Assembly: GCA_023443745.1 (NCBI GenBank)
Contig: JAEZTB010000054.1
Location: 1-20,808, forward strand
DNA: 20,808 nucleotides
Direction: 5' to 3'
DNA from: Bacillota bacterium
GTDB lineage: Bacteria > Bacillota > Clostridia > DSM-8532
Of this stretch, positions 1-7,295 are shown one piece after another. The first letter of the stretch is position 1; each line of letters starts with the position of its first letter. The notes beneath the pieces were generated by a model. It ran no database searches. It was not told where the DNA came from and worked only from the letters and a program-made list of their open reading frames with translations. The translations under genes were made by a program, and so were the position numbers.

Positions 1-35
1 TTAAGGTTACCAGTTAATTTGTTAGCTCGACAAGG

Positions 36-126
36 TGTCCGGATGTTCCCGATACGCTGTCCGGATAATTCCGATATGCTGTCCGGATGTTCCCGGAATC
101 AGTGTCCGGATGTCGCCGAAATACGC
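36..126. repeat. Four tandem ~22-bp direct repeats, probable insertion-sequence end
   Basis: Four copies of a TGTCCGGAtgttccCGAtacgc-like unit begin at 36, 58, 80 and 103, so the period is 22, 22 and 23 bp, close to two helical turns. Every copy keeps TGTCCGGA; the right half drifts. Multiple short direct repeats of this kind at an element's terminus are a known feature of IS21-like and related insertion sequences, where the transposase binds them. The last copy runs into a CA dinucleotide near 126-127, which would suit an element end, with the body of the element lying to the left outside the window. No transposase coding sequence is visible here, so the assignment to an IS is inference; the repeats themselves are seen directly. 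Bases 128-197 are AT-rich and I see no gene in them. Confidence 0.6.
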
Positions 127-197
127 ATCCAATGTCTTATTTGCTTCATTTTTACAAATTTCATCAAGTGAGCGTTTGCATTCAACCTGTTAATAAC

Positions 198-234
198 AAA
201 GAAGGCTTGAAACGTTTGGTTTCAAGCCTTCTTT
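198..234 (-). terminator. Intrinsic terminator of the parvulin gene
   Basis: A perfect 16-bp stem (198-213 with 219-234) closes a 5-nt loop. It lies 55 bp past the stop codon of the minus-strand parvulin gene. On the minus strand the stem ends in CTTCTTT followed by G-T-T-A-T-T-A; on the plus strand six A's follow, which become a U-tract-like flank for the opposite direction. Confidence 0.8.
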
Positions 235-288
235 AAAAAATAGGTAGGGTTTTGAAAAAAGCAAAGTTACAAAATGCCTTAGTGTTGG

Positions 289-1176
289 TTATTTCTTTAC
301 CAAGTTGTTGGTTATAGAATATTCGGCCTTCTTTTCAGTTAACCAGGTTGTATATACTTCATTGATTTTTCCATTTTTTATAGCATCTTCGATTTCGGCT
401 TTACTGTCTTCAAGGTTAGCCTCTTTGGCCTCCTGCTTATCTGTTACCTTGACAATATGATAGCCAAATTCGGTCTTAATGGGTTCGCTGATTTGACCTA
501 CTTCCATTGAAAAAACAGCCGCATCAAAAGCTTCAACCATTTCACCTCTTGCAAAGGATCCTAATTCTCCACCCTTTTGATTATTTTGTTTGTCGGTGGA
601 ATATTTTGCGGCTAATTCAGCAAAGTCTCCGCCATTATCCAATTGCTGCTTAACATCTTTGGCTGTTGCCTCATCTGCTACTAAAATATGGCTGGCTTCT
701 ACTTGTTCCTCTTGAGCAAGGCTGTCTTTATTTTTTTCAAAGTAGGCGCTAATCTCTTCATCGGTAATTTTAACCTGTGGTTCCAGCAGTTTAACGGTCT
801 TAAGATAGGATGCAATATCTTTCTTCAAATCATCAAGACTGACACCACTTAGTGCCAACTGCTGTTCAAAGGCTTCTTGCCCACCTGTAGATTCAATGAG
901 TGGATTAAGCTCTTCTTGAATTTCCTGGTCAGTAATGGTTATCTTTTGCTTAGTCGCTTCCATTTCAACGATTCTTTCTGAAATCATGGAATCAAGTGTC
1001 TCAGCACCGTAATTTTTTACCATTGCCTGATAAAGCTCATCTTTTGTTATTTTCTCGCCGTTGATCTTGGCAACGGTATCCTTCGGGCCAAAGGACATAA
1101 TTAATAGAACCGCTATATTAATGATGATGACCACAAACAGAATATAAGTCAGATTGTTTTTTAGGAAATTTTTCAT
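289..1176 (-). CDS. Membrane-anchored parvulin-type peptidyl-prolyl isomerase (PrsA/SurA-like foldase)
   Basis: A 295-residue extracytoplasmic folding factor that should catalyse cis-trans isomerisation of peptidyl-prolyl bonds in secreted proteins. Residues 11-29 form a hydrophobic N-terminal anchor after a short KN-rich cytoplasmic tail. Residues 34-150 resemble the SurA/PrsA N-terminal chaperone region. Residues 159-247 are a parvulin (PpiC) domain with the typical EASHILV start, a GG(D/E)FAELA helix, GGELGSF, and the closing FGYHIVKV; His163 and His240 are the conserved parvulin histidines. Unlike classical PrsA there is no lipobox cysteine, so it is anchored by a transmembrane helix rather than lipid. 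The frame stays open upstream to 1278, but ATG at 1174-1176 is preceded by GGGAG at good spacing and directly precedes the anchor, so I chose it. It is followed by a strong terminator and is separated from azlD by 175 bp, so it is probably its own transcript. Confidence 0.9.
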   Translation of the reverse strand: MKNFLKNNLTYILFVVIIINIAVLLIMSFGPKDTVAKINGEKITKDELYQAMVKNYGAETLDSMISERIVEMEATKQKITITDQEIQEELNPLIESTGGQEAFEQQLALSGVSLDDLKKDIASYLKTVKLLEPQVKITDEEISAYFEKNKDSLAQEEQVEASHILVADEATAKDVKQQLDNGGDFAELAAKYSTDKQNNQKGGELGSFARGEMVEAFDAAVFSMEVGQISEPIKTEFGYHIVKVTDKQEAKEANLEDSKAEIEDAIKNGKINEVYTTWLTEKKAEYSITNNLVKK

Positions 1177-1334
1177 TATTCGCTCCCGTATCCTTTCTAT
1201 CTTGATGTACTTGACTATTCTATCATACAACAAAAATATGGACATAGTGTGAATTTCACGTGAATTTGGCAAATCCAAATACAGGCAATAAAGCTTTAAA
1301 CTGCAAATTTTGATCTGATTGAGTTAAATACAAC

Positions 1335-1351
1335 TGTCCTCGTATGGGACA
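1335..1351 (-). terminator. Weak hairpin just after azlD
   Basis: TGTCC (1335-1339) can pair with GGACA (1347-1351) around a 7-nt loop, immediately after the azlD stop codon in the minus direction. The following minus-strand bases are only moderately T-rich (GTTGTATTTAA), so this is at best a weak terminator. Confidence 0.35.
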
Positions 1352-1687
1352 TTACTTGAACACAAGCTGCACAAGCACCATGTAAACGATTGTTCCCGCA
1401 CCTATACTCAAAAGAGTATTGCTTTTCCACAGGTGAAGAAGTACCACACACAGGACAGCAATTGCTTCCGGTATGCCATGGGGGCTATTAAGCAGAGAAA
1501 CATTTTTTAAGCAGTAAATGATGAGTAAGCCCATTATTGAATAAGGCAGTACTTTTCCCAGATAAAGAATGGTTTTAGGTGTTTCTTTTTTGTCCGGGAA
1601 AAGAATAAAGGGTAATGCCCTTGTTAAAAGGGTTCCCAATGCTATGACAGCGACAATAACAAGAGATTGCTCGGATGTAAGAATCAT
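1352..1687 (-). CDS. azlD: AzlD family branched-chain amino acid exporter subunit
   Basis: A 111-residue, very hydrophobic protein with about four predicted membrane segments. It carries the AzlD family hallmark near the start, a TRALPF motif (residues 22-27) in the first helix, followed by the P-D-K loop. AzlD is the small partner of AzlC; the pair exports branched-chain amino acids and their toxic analogues (B. subtilis azlCD gives 4-azaleucine resistance). Its ATG overlaps the azlC stop codon by one base (TAATG at 1685-1689) and AAGGAGG precedes it inside the end of azlC, so the two are translationally coupled. Length and topology are normal for the family. Confidence 0.93.
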   Translation of the reverse strand: MILTSEQSLVIVAVIALGTLLTRALPFILFPDKKETPKTILYLGKVLPYSIMGLLIIYCLKNVSLLNSPHGIPEAIAVLCVVLLHLWKSNTLLSIGAGTIVYMVLVQLVFK

Positions 1688-2382
1688 TATTCCGCCTCCT
1701 TTTCAATGGGCTTTTTAAATAGAATCAAGGCCAGAGTGATTAAGATCATGGCTGGAATAATGAAATTGCCGGAACCAAAAACCAGCAGACAAAGAACAGA
1801 TACCCCCAGGCCGATTATTGCAGGGGTGTGGTTCTTTTGAGATTTCCATTGGTTGATAAAGATGACCACAAACAAGGCTGTCATGACAAAATCAATACCT
1901 TTGGTATTGAAGGTGAACATGGAGCCTAAAAGAGCGCCGATAGCCGAGGCTGTTACCCAATAGATTTGGTTGAGAAGGGCTGTAAAAAACATGAACCATC
2001 CCCTTTCAACATCCTTTGGAGGCTCTGCGGAACATAGGATGGAGTAGGTTTCATCGGTGAGAGCGAAAATAAGGTAAGGCTTTTTATTGCCCGTCCCCTT
2101 GAATTTGCCCAGCATGGACAATCCGTAGAATAAATGCCGTGCATTAACCATAAGTGTTATTAAGAAGGCATTTAACGGGTTGAATGCCGAGGTTAATAAA
2201 TTAACGGCTACAAACTGCATGGATCCTGCATAAACAAAAATACTCATTAAAACAGACCATCCAAAGTGATAGCCCTTGCTGTTCAAGAGTATGCCGAAGG
2301 CAATTCCCAGAAAAAGATATCCTGTCATCACAGGGATTGTTTGAGGAAATGCCGCCCTTAAGGCTTTTATCTTTTGATTCAA
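1687..2382 (-). CDS. azlC: AzlC family branched-chain amino acid exporter, large subunit
   Basis: A 231-residue integral membrane protein with the usual AzlC layout. It opens with AAFPQTIPVMTGYLFLG, where the small residues and P-V/G pattern are typical. The VYAGSMQF segment and the NARHLFYGLS motif are strongly conserved in AzlC, and ALTDETYS follows. Four or more hydrophobic helices make up the C-terminal half. It forms the exporter with AzlD, which starts within its stop codon. Start choice: the frame opens with a TTG at 2397, but the GGAGG at 2391-2395 would overlap that codon. The TTG at 2380-2382 (giving MNQKIKALRA) lies 8 nt beyond GGAGG and is the better start. A promoter is visible just upstream. 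Confidence 0.92.
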   Translation of the reverse strand: MNQKIKALRAAFPQTIPVMTGYLFLGIAFGILLNSKGYHFGWSVLMSIFVYAGSMQFVAVNLLTSAFNPLNAFLITLMVNARHLFYGLSMLGKFKGTGNKKPYLIFALTDETYSILCSAEPPKDVERGWFMFFTALLNQIYWVTASAIGALLGSMFTFNTKGIDFVMTALFVVIFINQWKSQKNHTPAIIGLGVSVLCLLVFGSGNFIIPAMILITLALILFKKPIEKEAE

Positions 2383-2390
2383 GTGTACAT

Positions 2391-2395
2391 CCTCC
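2391..2395 (-). promoter_or_regulatory. Ribosome binding site that decides the azlC start
   Basis: GGAGG on the minus strand, 8 nt before the TTG at 2380-2382. It overlaps the alternative TTG at 2395-2397, which argues against the longer form. Confidence 0.7.
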
Positions 2396-2412
2396 AATTA
2401 AAGTGTGCTATC

Positions 2413-2441
2413 GACATATTGTAACATATTTTGATAGTCAA
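2413..2441 (-). promoter_or_regulatory. Probable sigma-A promoter of azlCD with dyads upstream
   Basis: On the minus strand TTGACT (-35, 2436-2441) and TATGTC (-10, 2413-2418) are separated by 17 bp. The -35 is good; the -10 matches consensus only in part. Immediately upstream of the -35 lie two overlapping dyads: ATGAAA-CA-TTTCAT (2447-2460) and AACAT-TTC-ATGTT (2451-2463). They are possible binding sites for a regulator, but none is encoded next to them. Confidence 0.5.
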
Positions 2442-2552
2442 TTATTATGAAACATTTCATGTTATAACCCTTTAGACGGGCTTATTTCACTATCCTTTTT
2501 CTGCTTTATAGGATAAAATATAAGAAAACCGGCATGTGAACAGGAAAATACC

Positions 2553-3776
2553 ATGAGCTTTAGTGAACAGGATTGGAAAAAGTGCAAAAAATGTGGCTCT
2601 TATATCCCCATAGGATGGCAGCGCTGTGGTCAATGCGGCTGTCCGGTTCATGTTGCCCATGGTAGGGGTAAGGTATTAAAACTCATCATCCTTCTACTTG
2701 TACTTGCGTGCGGGTATTTTTACAGGGGTAAACTACTTGCGCTGCTTAGTCGCATTGATGATCGGATCAATAATGTCTCAGGTCAATGGACAAATGAGCA
2801 GGGAGCAGTACGGAACCTCAGTGAAACCGATGATCTCAAAGGTGAAGAGCGGATAGAGAAATCAGCCTATGATCGCATACACACAGCACTTCTCTCCGGT
2901 CAGAACATGATCATGATACCTCCGGGAATTGAGTTTAGCCAGGTATTGGCTATGATAGAAAAAATTGTCGTCGGTGATCCCAATATTCTTTTTTACACAA
3001 GCTGCACCTATCGGTCTGACGGGCTTCTCAGCTTTAAATACAGTAAGCCGAAGGAGTTTATCCAAAAGGCAGGCGAGGAGCTTAACGGGAAAGCCGAAGA
3101 GATCATCTCGGAAATCATTAAGCCGGGCATGACCGATTTTGAAAAGGAGCTTGCCGTCCACGATTATATCGTCAATCATTGCAGGTATGATGTAGAGAAC
3201 TATGAGGCCGAGAATATTCCGCCTGAATCCCACAGCGCATATGGGGCTTTAGTTAAAGAAATTGCTGTGTGTGAGGGCTATGCCAAGGCTATGAAGCTTT
3301 TAATGGACCGGGCAGGTGTAGAATCCCTTGTCATTGCCGGTAGTTCAAAGGCACAGTCCCATGCATGGAATCTGGTAAAAATCGATGGAGCTTACTATCA
3401 TGTGGATGCAACATGGGATGACCCCATTACGGAAGACGGCGAACAGATCCTCCTGTATACTTATTTCAACCTGACTGATGAGGAGATCGGTGCTGATCAT
3501 AGCTGGGAGATCGAAAATTATCCAAGCTGCTACAGTACGGATTACAATTATTTTGTCCATCATGGGCTTGTGGTTTCATCGGCCGAAGAATTCAAGCGTT
3601 TTCTGTTGGATGGTGCACAAAAAGGGAAAAGCCCTGTCACGGTCAAGATTGCCAATTATTCAGATAAAAACTATAATGTGCCGGAGCTAATAAGAGAAGT
3701 GGCTACGATTCTGGGATCGGGTGCTTCGTACAGCGTAGATGAGTATGGCGTTGTGGAGGTTTGGTTCGGGGTATAG
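2553..3776 (+). CDS. Zinc-ribbon, membrane-anchored transglutaminase-like protein
   Basis: A 407-residue protein with three parts. Residues 11-28 are a zinc ribbon (C11, C14, C25, C28), residues 41-57 a single transmembrane helix, and residues about 180-330 a transglutaminase-like papain-fold domain. The last shows the family triad: C240 in AVCEGYAKAMK, H270 in SHAWNLV and D285 in YYHVDATWDDP, after a conserved FEKELAVHDYIV helix. The ribbon should be cytoplasmic and the enzyme domain outside. In bacteria this fold is found in cysteine peptidases, amidases or cross-linking enzymes acting on cell-surface proteins or peptidoglycan; the substrate here is unknown. About 75 residues after the domain are unassigned. 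It stands alone between the divergent azlCD promoter and the thioesterase gene. The start is ATG at 2553, with a modest AGGAAA upstream. Confidence 0.82.
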   Translation: MSFSEQDWKKCKKCGSYIPIGWQRCGQCGCPVHVAHGRGKVLKLIILLLVLACGYFYRGKLLALLSRIDDRINNVSGQWTNEQGAVRNLSETDDLKGEERIEKSAYDRIHTALLSGQNMIMIPPGIEFSQVLAMIEKIVVGDPNILFYTSCTYRSDGLLSFKYSKPKEFIQKAGEELNGKAEEIISEIIKPGMTDFEKELAVHDYIVNHCRYDVENYEAENIPPESHSAYGALVKEIAVCEGYAKAMKLLMDRAGVESLVIAGSSKAQSHAWNLVKIDGAYYHVDATWDDPITEDGEQILLYTYFNLTDEEIGADHSWEIENYPSCYSTDYNYFVHHGLVVSSAEEFKRFLLDGAQKGKSPVTVKIANYSDKNYNVPELIREVATILGSGASYSVDEYGVVEVWFGV

Positions 3777-3804
3777 GTTTATAAAGGCAGAAAGTATTCA
3801 ATAC

Positions 3805-3832
3805 TTGGTTAATGATTTTTAAGACTTACAAT
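3805..3832 (+). promoter_or_regulatory. Candidate promoter of the thioesterase gene, with an overlapping dyad
   Basis: TTGGTT (3805-3810) and TACAAT (3827-3832) are 16 bp apart, ending 23 bp before the ATG. A dyad AAGTATT-C-AATACTT (3792-3806) overlaps the start of the -35, in a position where a repressor could act. Confidence 0.45.
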
Positions 3833-3855
3833 AAAGTTTATATAAGGGTGATTAA

Positions 3856-4341
3856 ATGTTGACAAAAAAGATTTCGGACTCAATGGTTGAAATGCGGGAG
3901 CTTGTACTCCCTAACGATACAAATCTTCTGGGAAACCTTTTAGGAGGACGGCTCCTTCACTTGGTGGACATTGCAGGGGCCATGGCTGCCTCCCGACATG
4001 CCCAATCCATTGTGGCCACGGCCGTTATTGACAGCGTGGAATTTAACCAGCCTGTTCATATGGGAGAGATGGTCATCCTAAGAGCCAGGCTTACCTGGGT
4101 GGGCAGAACCTCGATGGAGGTTATGGTAGAGGTTTGTTCAGAAAACTATCTGTCCGGAGAATTAAAATTCACTAACAGAGCTTATCTCACTTTTGTCGCT
4201 CTGGATAAAGACGGTAAGCCACATCCGGTTCCCGGCTTGATTCTCGAAACCGAGGAGGAGAAAAGTGAATATCAGGAAGCCATCAAGCGCCGTGACGCCC
4301 GCCTTTTGAGAAGGAATGATAAAGGTTGCCCGAGATGCTGA
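3856..4341 (+). CDS. Hotdog-fold acyl-CoA thioesterase
   Basis: A 161-residue protein of the acyl-CoA hydrolase (YciA/BACH-like) hotdog family, expected to release CoA from acyl-CoA esters in the cytoplasm. The diagnostic N-terminal signature is present: LPNDTNLLGNLLGGRLLHLVD, with N23 and D38 at the positions conserved in the family. The second hallmark, the VEFNQPVHMGEMV strand-helix, follows, and then a TNRAYLTFVALD strand. The C-terminal tail is charged and ends in CPRC. The start is ATG at 3856 behind AAGGGTG. It probably has its own promoter, and the two-component system downstream has another, so it may be monocistronic. The acyl chain it prefers cannot be told from sequence. Confidence 0.9.
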   Translation: MLTKKISDSMVEMRELVLPNDTNLLGNLLGGRLLHLVDIAGAMAASRHAQSIVATAVIDSVEFNQPVHMGEMVILRARLTWVGRTSMEVMVEVCSENYLSGELKFTNRAYLTFVALDKDGKPHPVPGLILETEEEKSEYQEAIKRRDARLLRRNDKGCPRC

Positions 4342-4355
4342 AGGACTATCATAAA

Positions 4356-4376
4356 TGTAAGATTTTCTTAAGAAAA
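4356..4376 (+). promoter_or_regulatory. Tandem hexamers/palindrome upstream of the two-component operon
   Basis: TGTAAG (4356-4361) and CTTAAG (4367-4372) are separated by 5 bp, the 11-bp phasing typical of direct-repeat sites bound by OmpR/PhoB-type regulators. TAAGA also recurs at exactly 11 bp (4358 and 4369). The same region contains a perfect 14-bp palindrome TTTTCTTAAGAAAA (4363-4376). It ends 13 bp before the -35, so it is a plausible autoregulatory site for the adjacent response regulator. This is inference from phasing and position. Confidence 0.35.
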
Positions 4377-4388
4377 ACATCAGCTAGT

Positions 4389-4416
4389 TTGAAAAGAGAT
4401 TCCTCTATCCTATACT
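4389..4416 (+). promoter_or_regulatory. Promoter of the two-component operon
   Basis: TTGAAA (4389-4394), a 16-bp spacer, and TATACT (4411-4416) form a good sigma-A-type promoter 63 bp before the response regulator start. TATCCT (4406-4411) and AGGATA (4424-4429) form a dyad that overlaps the -10. Confidence 0.65.
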
Positions 4417-4478
4417 TGGGTGAAGGATAATCTCATTGATGCAATGAATTTGACGGTGTACAGAAGAGAGGTGGATTT

Positions 4479-5180
4479 TTGGAAACACCTTGTATTGTAG
4501 TGGTTGACGATGACAAAGAAATAGTAGGCGCCATTGCCATCCAGCTGGAAAGGGAAGGCTATCGGGTTCTGAAAGCTTATGATGGATTAACGGCGTTGGA
4601 CTTTCTTACCAGACAAAGTGTTCAGCTCATCATTATGGATATTATGATGCCAAGGCTGGACGGACTTTCAGCCACCATGAGAATCAGACAGGAAAAGAAT
4701 ATTCCCATTATTCTCCTTTCAGCAAAATCCGAGGACAGCGACAAAATACTGGGTCTTTCCATGGGGGCGGACGACTATGTCACCAAGCCCTTTAATCCCA
4801 TGGAGCTCTTGGCACGGGTCAAGGCCCAGCTCCGGCGCTATATGACACTGGGAGATGTGAATCATACCGAAAAATCAACCCTCTTTAAGACTGGTGATCT
4901 GTGCTACGATGGTGAAACCCGGGTGCTTACGCTTTACGGAGAACCGGTTAAGCTGACGGCAACCGAAACGAAAATTGTTGAATTGCTTATAAGAAATCCC
5001 GGTCGTACCTTTCCTGCCGAGGAAATTTATGAGCGCGTTTGGGAGACACCTGCATATAGCGCCGAGAATACTGTCATGGTACATATCCGTCGCATCCGTG
5101 AAAAAATTGAGATTAATCCCAAAGAGCCTCAATATTTGAAGGTGGTGTGGGGAATTGGATACAAAATCGAGAAAATCTAA
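4479..5180 (+). CDS. OmpR/PhoB-family response regulator
   Basis: A 233-residue DNA-binding response regulator. Residues 5-120 are a receiver domain with the acidic pocket D10-D12, phosphoacceptor D54 (in MDIMMP), switch residue S81, Y100 and K103 (in DDYVTKPF). Residues about 135-232 are a winged-helix trans_reg_C domain with the typical LTATETKIVELLIRNPGRTF, the VWETPAYSAENTVMVHIRRIREKIE recognition region (quoted here only for position, residues about 188-211) and the closing VWGIGYKIE. It should be phosphorylated by the histidine kinase encoded directly downstream, whose start lies inside its last codons. The start is TTG at 4479, preceded by GAGGTGG at fitting spacing; no in-frame ATG lies near. 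Its target genes are unknown because no transporter or resistance gene accompanies the pair. Confidence 0.94.
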   Translation: METPCIVVVDDDKEIVGAIAIQLEREGYRVLKAYDGLTALDFLTRQSVQLIIMDIMMPRLDGLSATMRIRQEKNIPIILLSAKSEDSDKILGLSMGADDYVTKPFNPMELLARVKAQLRRYMTLGDVNHTEKSTLFKTGDLCYDGETRVLTLYGEPVKLTATETKIVELLIRNPGRTFPAEEIYERVWETPAYSAENTVMVHIRRIREKIEINPKEPQYLKVVWGIGYKIEKI

Positions 5181-7236
5181 ACCTTTTATAGCCTGGCTCT
5201 GCTTCTTTCTGGGCTTGAATCTTTTTGTGGCTCTGGTCATTGCCGGCGTTTTTTATTCGCAGGATATCATGGACTATTGGCAGGATATTAAGATCGCTGT
5301 GGCCGGTGATTTTAAAGATTCGAAACCCTTTCGCAGCAATATGGCCGAACGTCTGGATGATATGATTTATTATGTAAGCGATGTAAACGATGGATTCGAT
5401 GATTTTCGTTTAAAAAATGGCCTTGAGGGGAGAATTCAAGTTCTCTCTGAAGAAGGCTGGAATGTGCTGTACTGGGCTAACAACAGCAAGACCGGGAAAA
5501 CATCTACCAACTTTTCCGAAGCTCCGGCATTCAATGAAGACGGTCAATTTATTCTTCCTGAGGGCTATGACTATTATCTGTACTTTGACGGAAGGATGCT
5601 GCAGGGTAAAAACGACGGTGTGGCCTTTGATGTCTATCGCTATGACAGTGGCTATCGGGACGAAATTCCCGAGGAATATCTCAAGAAAGAACAGACCGAC
5701 CCTCAATTTACGCAAACCCGGGCGCTATTGGCCGTCAAGGAAAATATTGAAGAGAACCCTTATGCTCGGAGTATTATCTATGTTCTGTACCGCGAATACC
5801 AGGTTATAAAATGGGTATTTACAGGTGTGGGCATTCTCTGTCTGCTTGACCTTGGTCTTTTCATTCTTGCCTTCATCCTGCGAAAAGCCAAAAGAGAGTT
5901 TGACAGCAGGATCGCAAGGCTTATGGGATGGTTTTGGATTGAGTTCAAGGTGGTTGTAACAATTTTTGCACTGGGGATTGTGGGGCAGGTGATTTCTGTC
6001 TCTTATCGTAGGAGTGCGACCACCGCTGTATCGCACATAGGCTTTTTTATAGCTCTCATAGGCTGCTGGTGGTTCTATTTCATTCTGGTAGACATGATTT
6101 ATAACAAAAAAAAGTTCTTTACCAATAATATTATCACATGGGTTATCAAACAATACCGCGCTTTTGAGAAAGGCAAACCCTTCAAAAAAGCTTTGATGAT
6201 GAGAATTTATACTCTTCTTTTGGCGGAAATGGGTCTGGTTGCTCTGGCCGTTCTTGCTTTTATCTGGGGAATTCAGGGGCGGGGCAGCGATCTTCCTGCA
6301 CTGACGGCTATTGTGCTTTTTATAGGTGTGGGCCTGTATCTTATCTACCGTTATTTGAGACGTTATTTCAGAACCCTTGAGGAATTCAGCCAGATTATCG
6401 ATCAGACCGAGAGAATGACCAAAGGCGATTTTTCTTCATCCTTAAGTATTTCAGGAGATTCCGACTTTTATGAAGCAGCGCAAAACCTGAACCTCATCCA
6501 GCAGGGAGTCATTAAGGCTACTGAGGAAAAGCTGAAAAGTGAGCGATTGAAGATCGAACTTATTACTAACGTTTCCCATGATCTTAAAACACCACTGACC
6601 TCCATTATCAGCTATGTGGATCTCCTTTCGGGAGAAGAAGGTTTACCCCAGAATGCCAAAGATTATGTTGCCATCCTCTCACAGAAGGCTGACAGGCTGA
6701 AGAGTCTTATTCAGGATATTTTTGACCTTTCGAAGGTCACAAGCGGCATAATGGATGTGCAAATGGAAAAATTAGATCTGCCCAAGCTTATCCAGCAAAC
6801 ACTGGCAGACATGGAGGATGAGATTTCAGCAACCAGCTTGACGTTTCGAACACAATACCCCGAGGAGCCTGTTATGATCATGGGTGATGGTAAAAAGCTC
6901 TACCATGTATTTCAAAATCTCTTGACCAATGTATTCAAATATGCTCTGGAGAACTCAAGAGTCTATGTGGATGTTTGTGCTGATGAACAACAGGTATATG
7001 TAACCCTAAAGAATATCGCCAATTATGAGATGAATTTTAAAGAGGCGGACATTCTTGAACGTTTTGTAAGGGGTGATGAAGCCCGGAGCACCGAGGGCTC
7101 GGGGTTGGGGCTTGCTATCGCACAGGGCTATGTTCAGGCCATGGGGGGCGGCTTTGATATAAAGGTAGACGGTGATCTTTTTAAGGTTACCCTACGTTTT
7201 CCTGTGATTACCTCATTATTGTTGCCATCCTCTTAA
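5155..7236 (+). CDS. Six-TM sensor histidine kinase
   Basis: A 693-residue membrane sensor kinase, partner of the upstream regulator. TM1 is at about 11-34, then an extracytoplasmic region of about 180 residues rich in D, Y and G that I do not recognise. A block of five hydrophobic helices follows at about 217-240, 264-284, 293-315, 352-374 and 381-402, then a HAMP-like linker. The HisKA domain has H475 in NVSHDLKTPLTS. The HATPase domain has the N box (N588, N592 in QNLLTNVFKYA), an ERFVRGD F-box region, and the G box GSGLGLAIAQGYV. Classical OmpR-type kinases have two TMs, so the extra four-helix block may be a second sensing or signal-relay module. The TTG start at 5155 overlaps the regulator gene by 26 nt and follows AAGGTGG, so the two are translationally coupled. 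The ligand is unknown. Confidence 0.92.
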   Translation: MDTKSRKSKPFIAWLCFFLGLNLFVALVIAGVFYSQDIMDYWQDIKIAVAGDFKDSKPFRSNMAERLDDMIYYVSDVNDGFDDFRLKNGLEGRIQVLSEEGWNVLYWANNSKTGKTSTNFSEAPAFNEDGQFILPEGYDYYLYFDGRMLQGKNDGVAFDVYRYDSGYRDEIPEEYLKKEQTDPQFTQTRALLAVKENIEENPYARSIIYVLYREYQVIKWVFTGVGILCLLDLGLFILAFILRKAKREFDSRIARLMGWFWIEFKVVVTIFALGIVGQVISVSYRRSATTAVSHIGFFIALIGCWWFYFILVDMIYNKKKFFTNNIITWVIKQYRAFEKGKPFKKALMMRIYTLLLAEMGLVALAVLAFIWGIQGRGSDLPALTAIVLFIGVGLYLIYRYLRRYFRTLEEFSQIIDQTERMTKGDFSSSLSISGDSDFYEAAQNLNLIQQGVIKATEEKLKSERLKIELITNVSHDLKTPLTSIISYVDLLSGEEGLPQNAKDYVAILSQKADRLKSLIQDIFDLSKVTSGIMDVQMEKLDLPKLIQQTLADMEDEISATSLTFRTQYPEEPVMIMGDGKKLYHVFQNLLTNVFKYALENSRVYVDVCADEQQVYVTLKNIANYEMNFKEADILERFVRGDEARSTEGSGLGLAIAQGYVQAMGGGFDIKVDGDLFKVTLRFPVITSLLLPSS

Positions 7237-7295
7237 GACATTAAATTTATCAAAAATCTGCATATAGCCAGCTGAAAGCAAATATCTATAATTAA

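Noticed and set aside
36..126. CRISPR-like array
   Set aside because: The units follow one another with no spacers, diverge in their right halves and have no cas genes nearby.
1177..1278. Longer form of the parvulin gene
   Set aside because: The extension lacks a ribosome binding site, while ATG at 1176 has one and directly precedes the membrane anchor.
1264..1280. Inverted repeat ATTTGG/CCAAAT and a TTCACGTGAA palindrome upstream of the parvulin gene
   Set aside because: Short AT-rich dyads with no clear promoter beside them; chance occurrence cannot be excluded.
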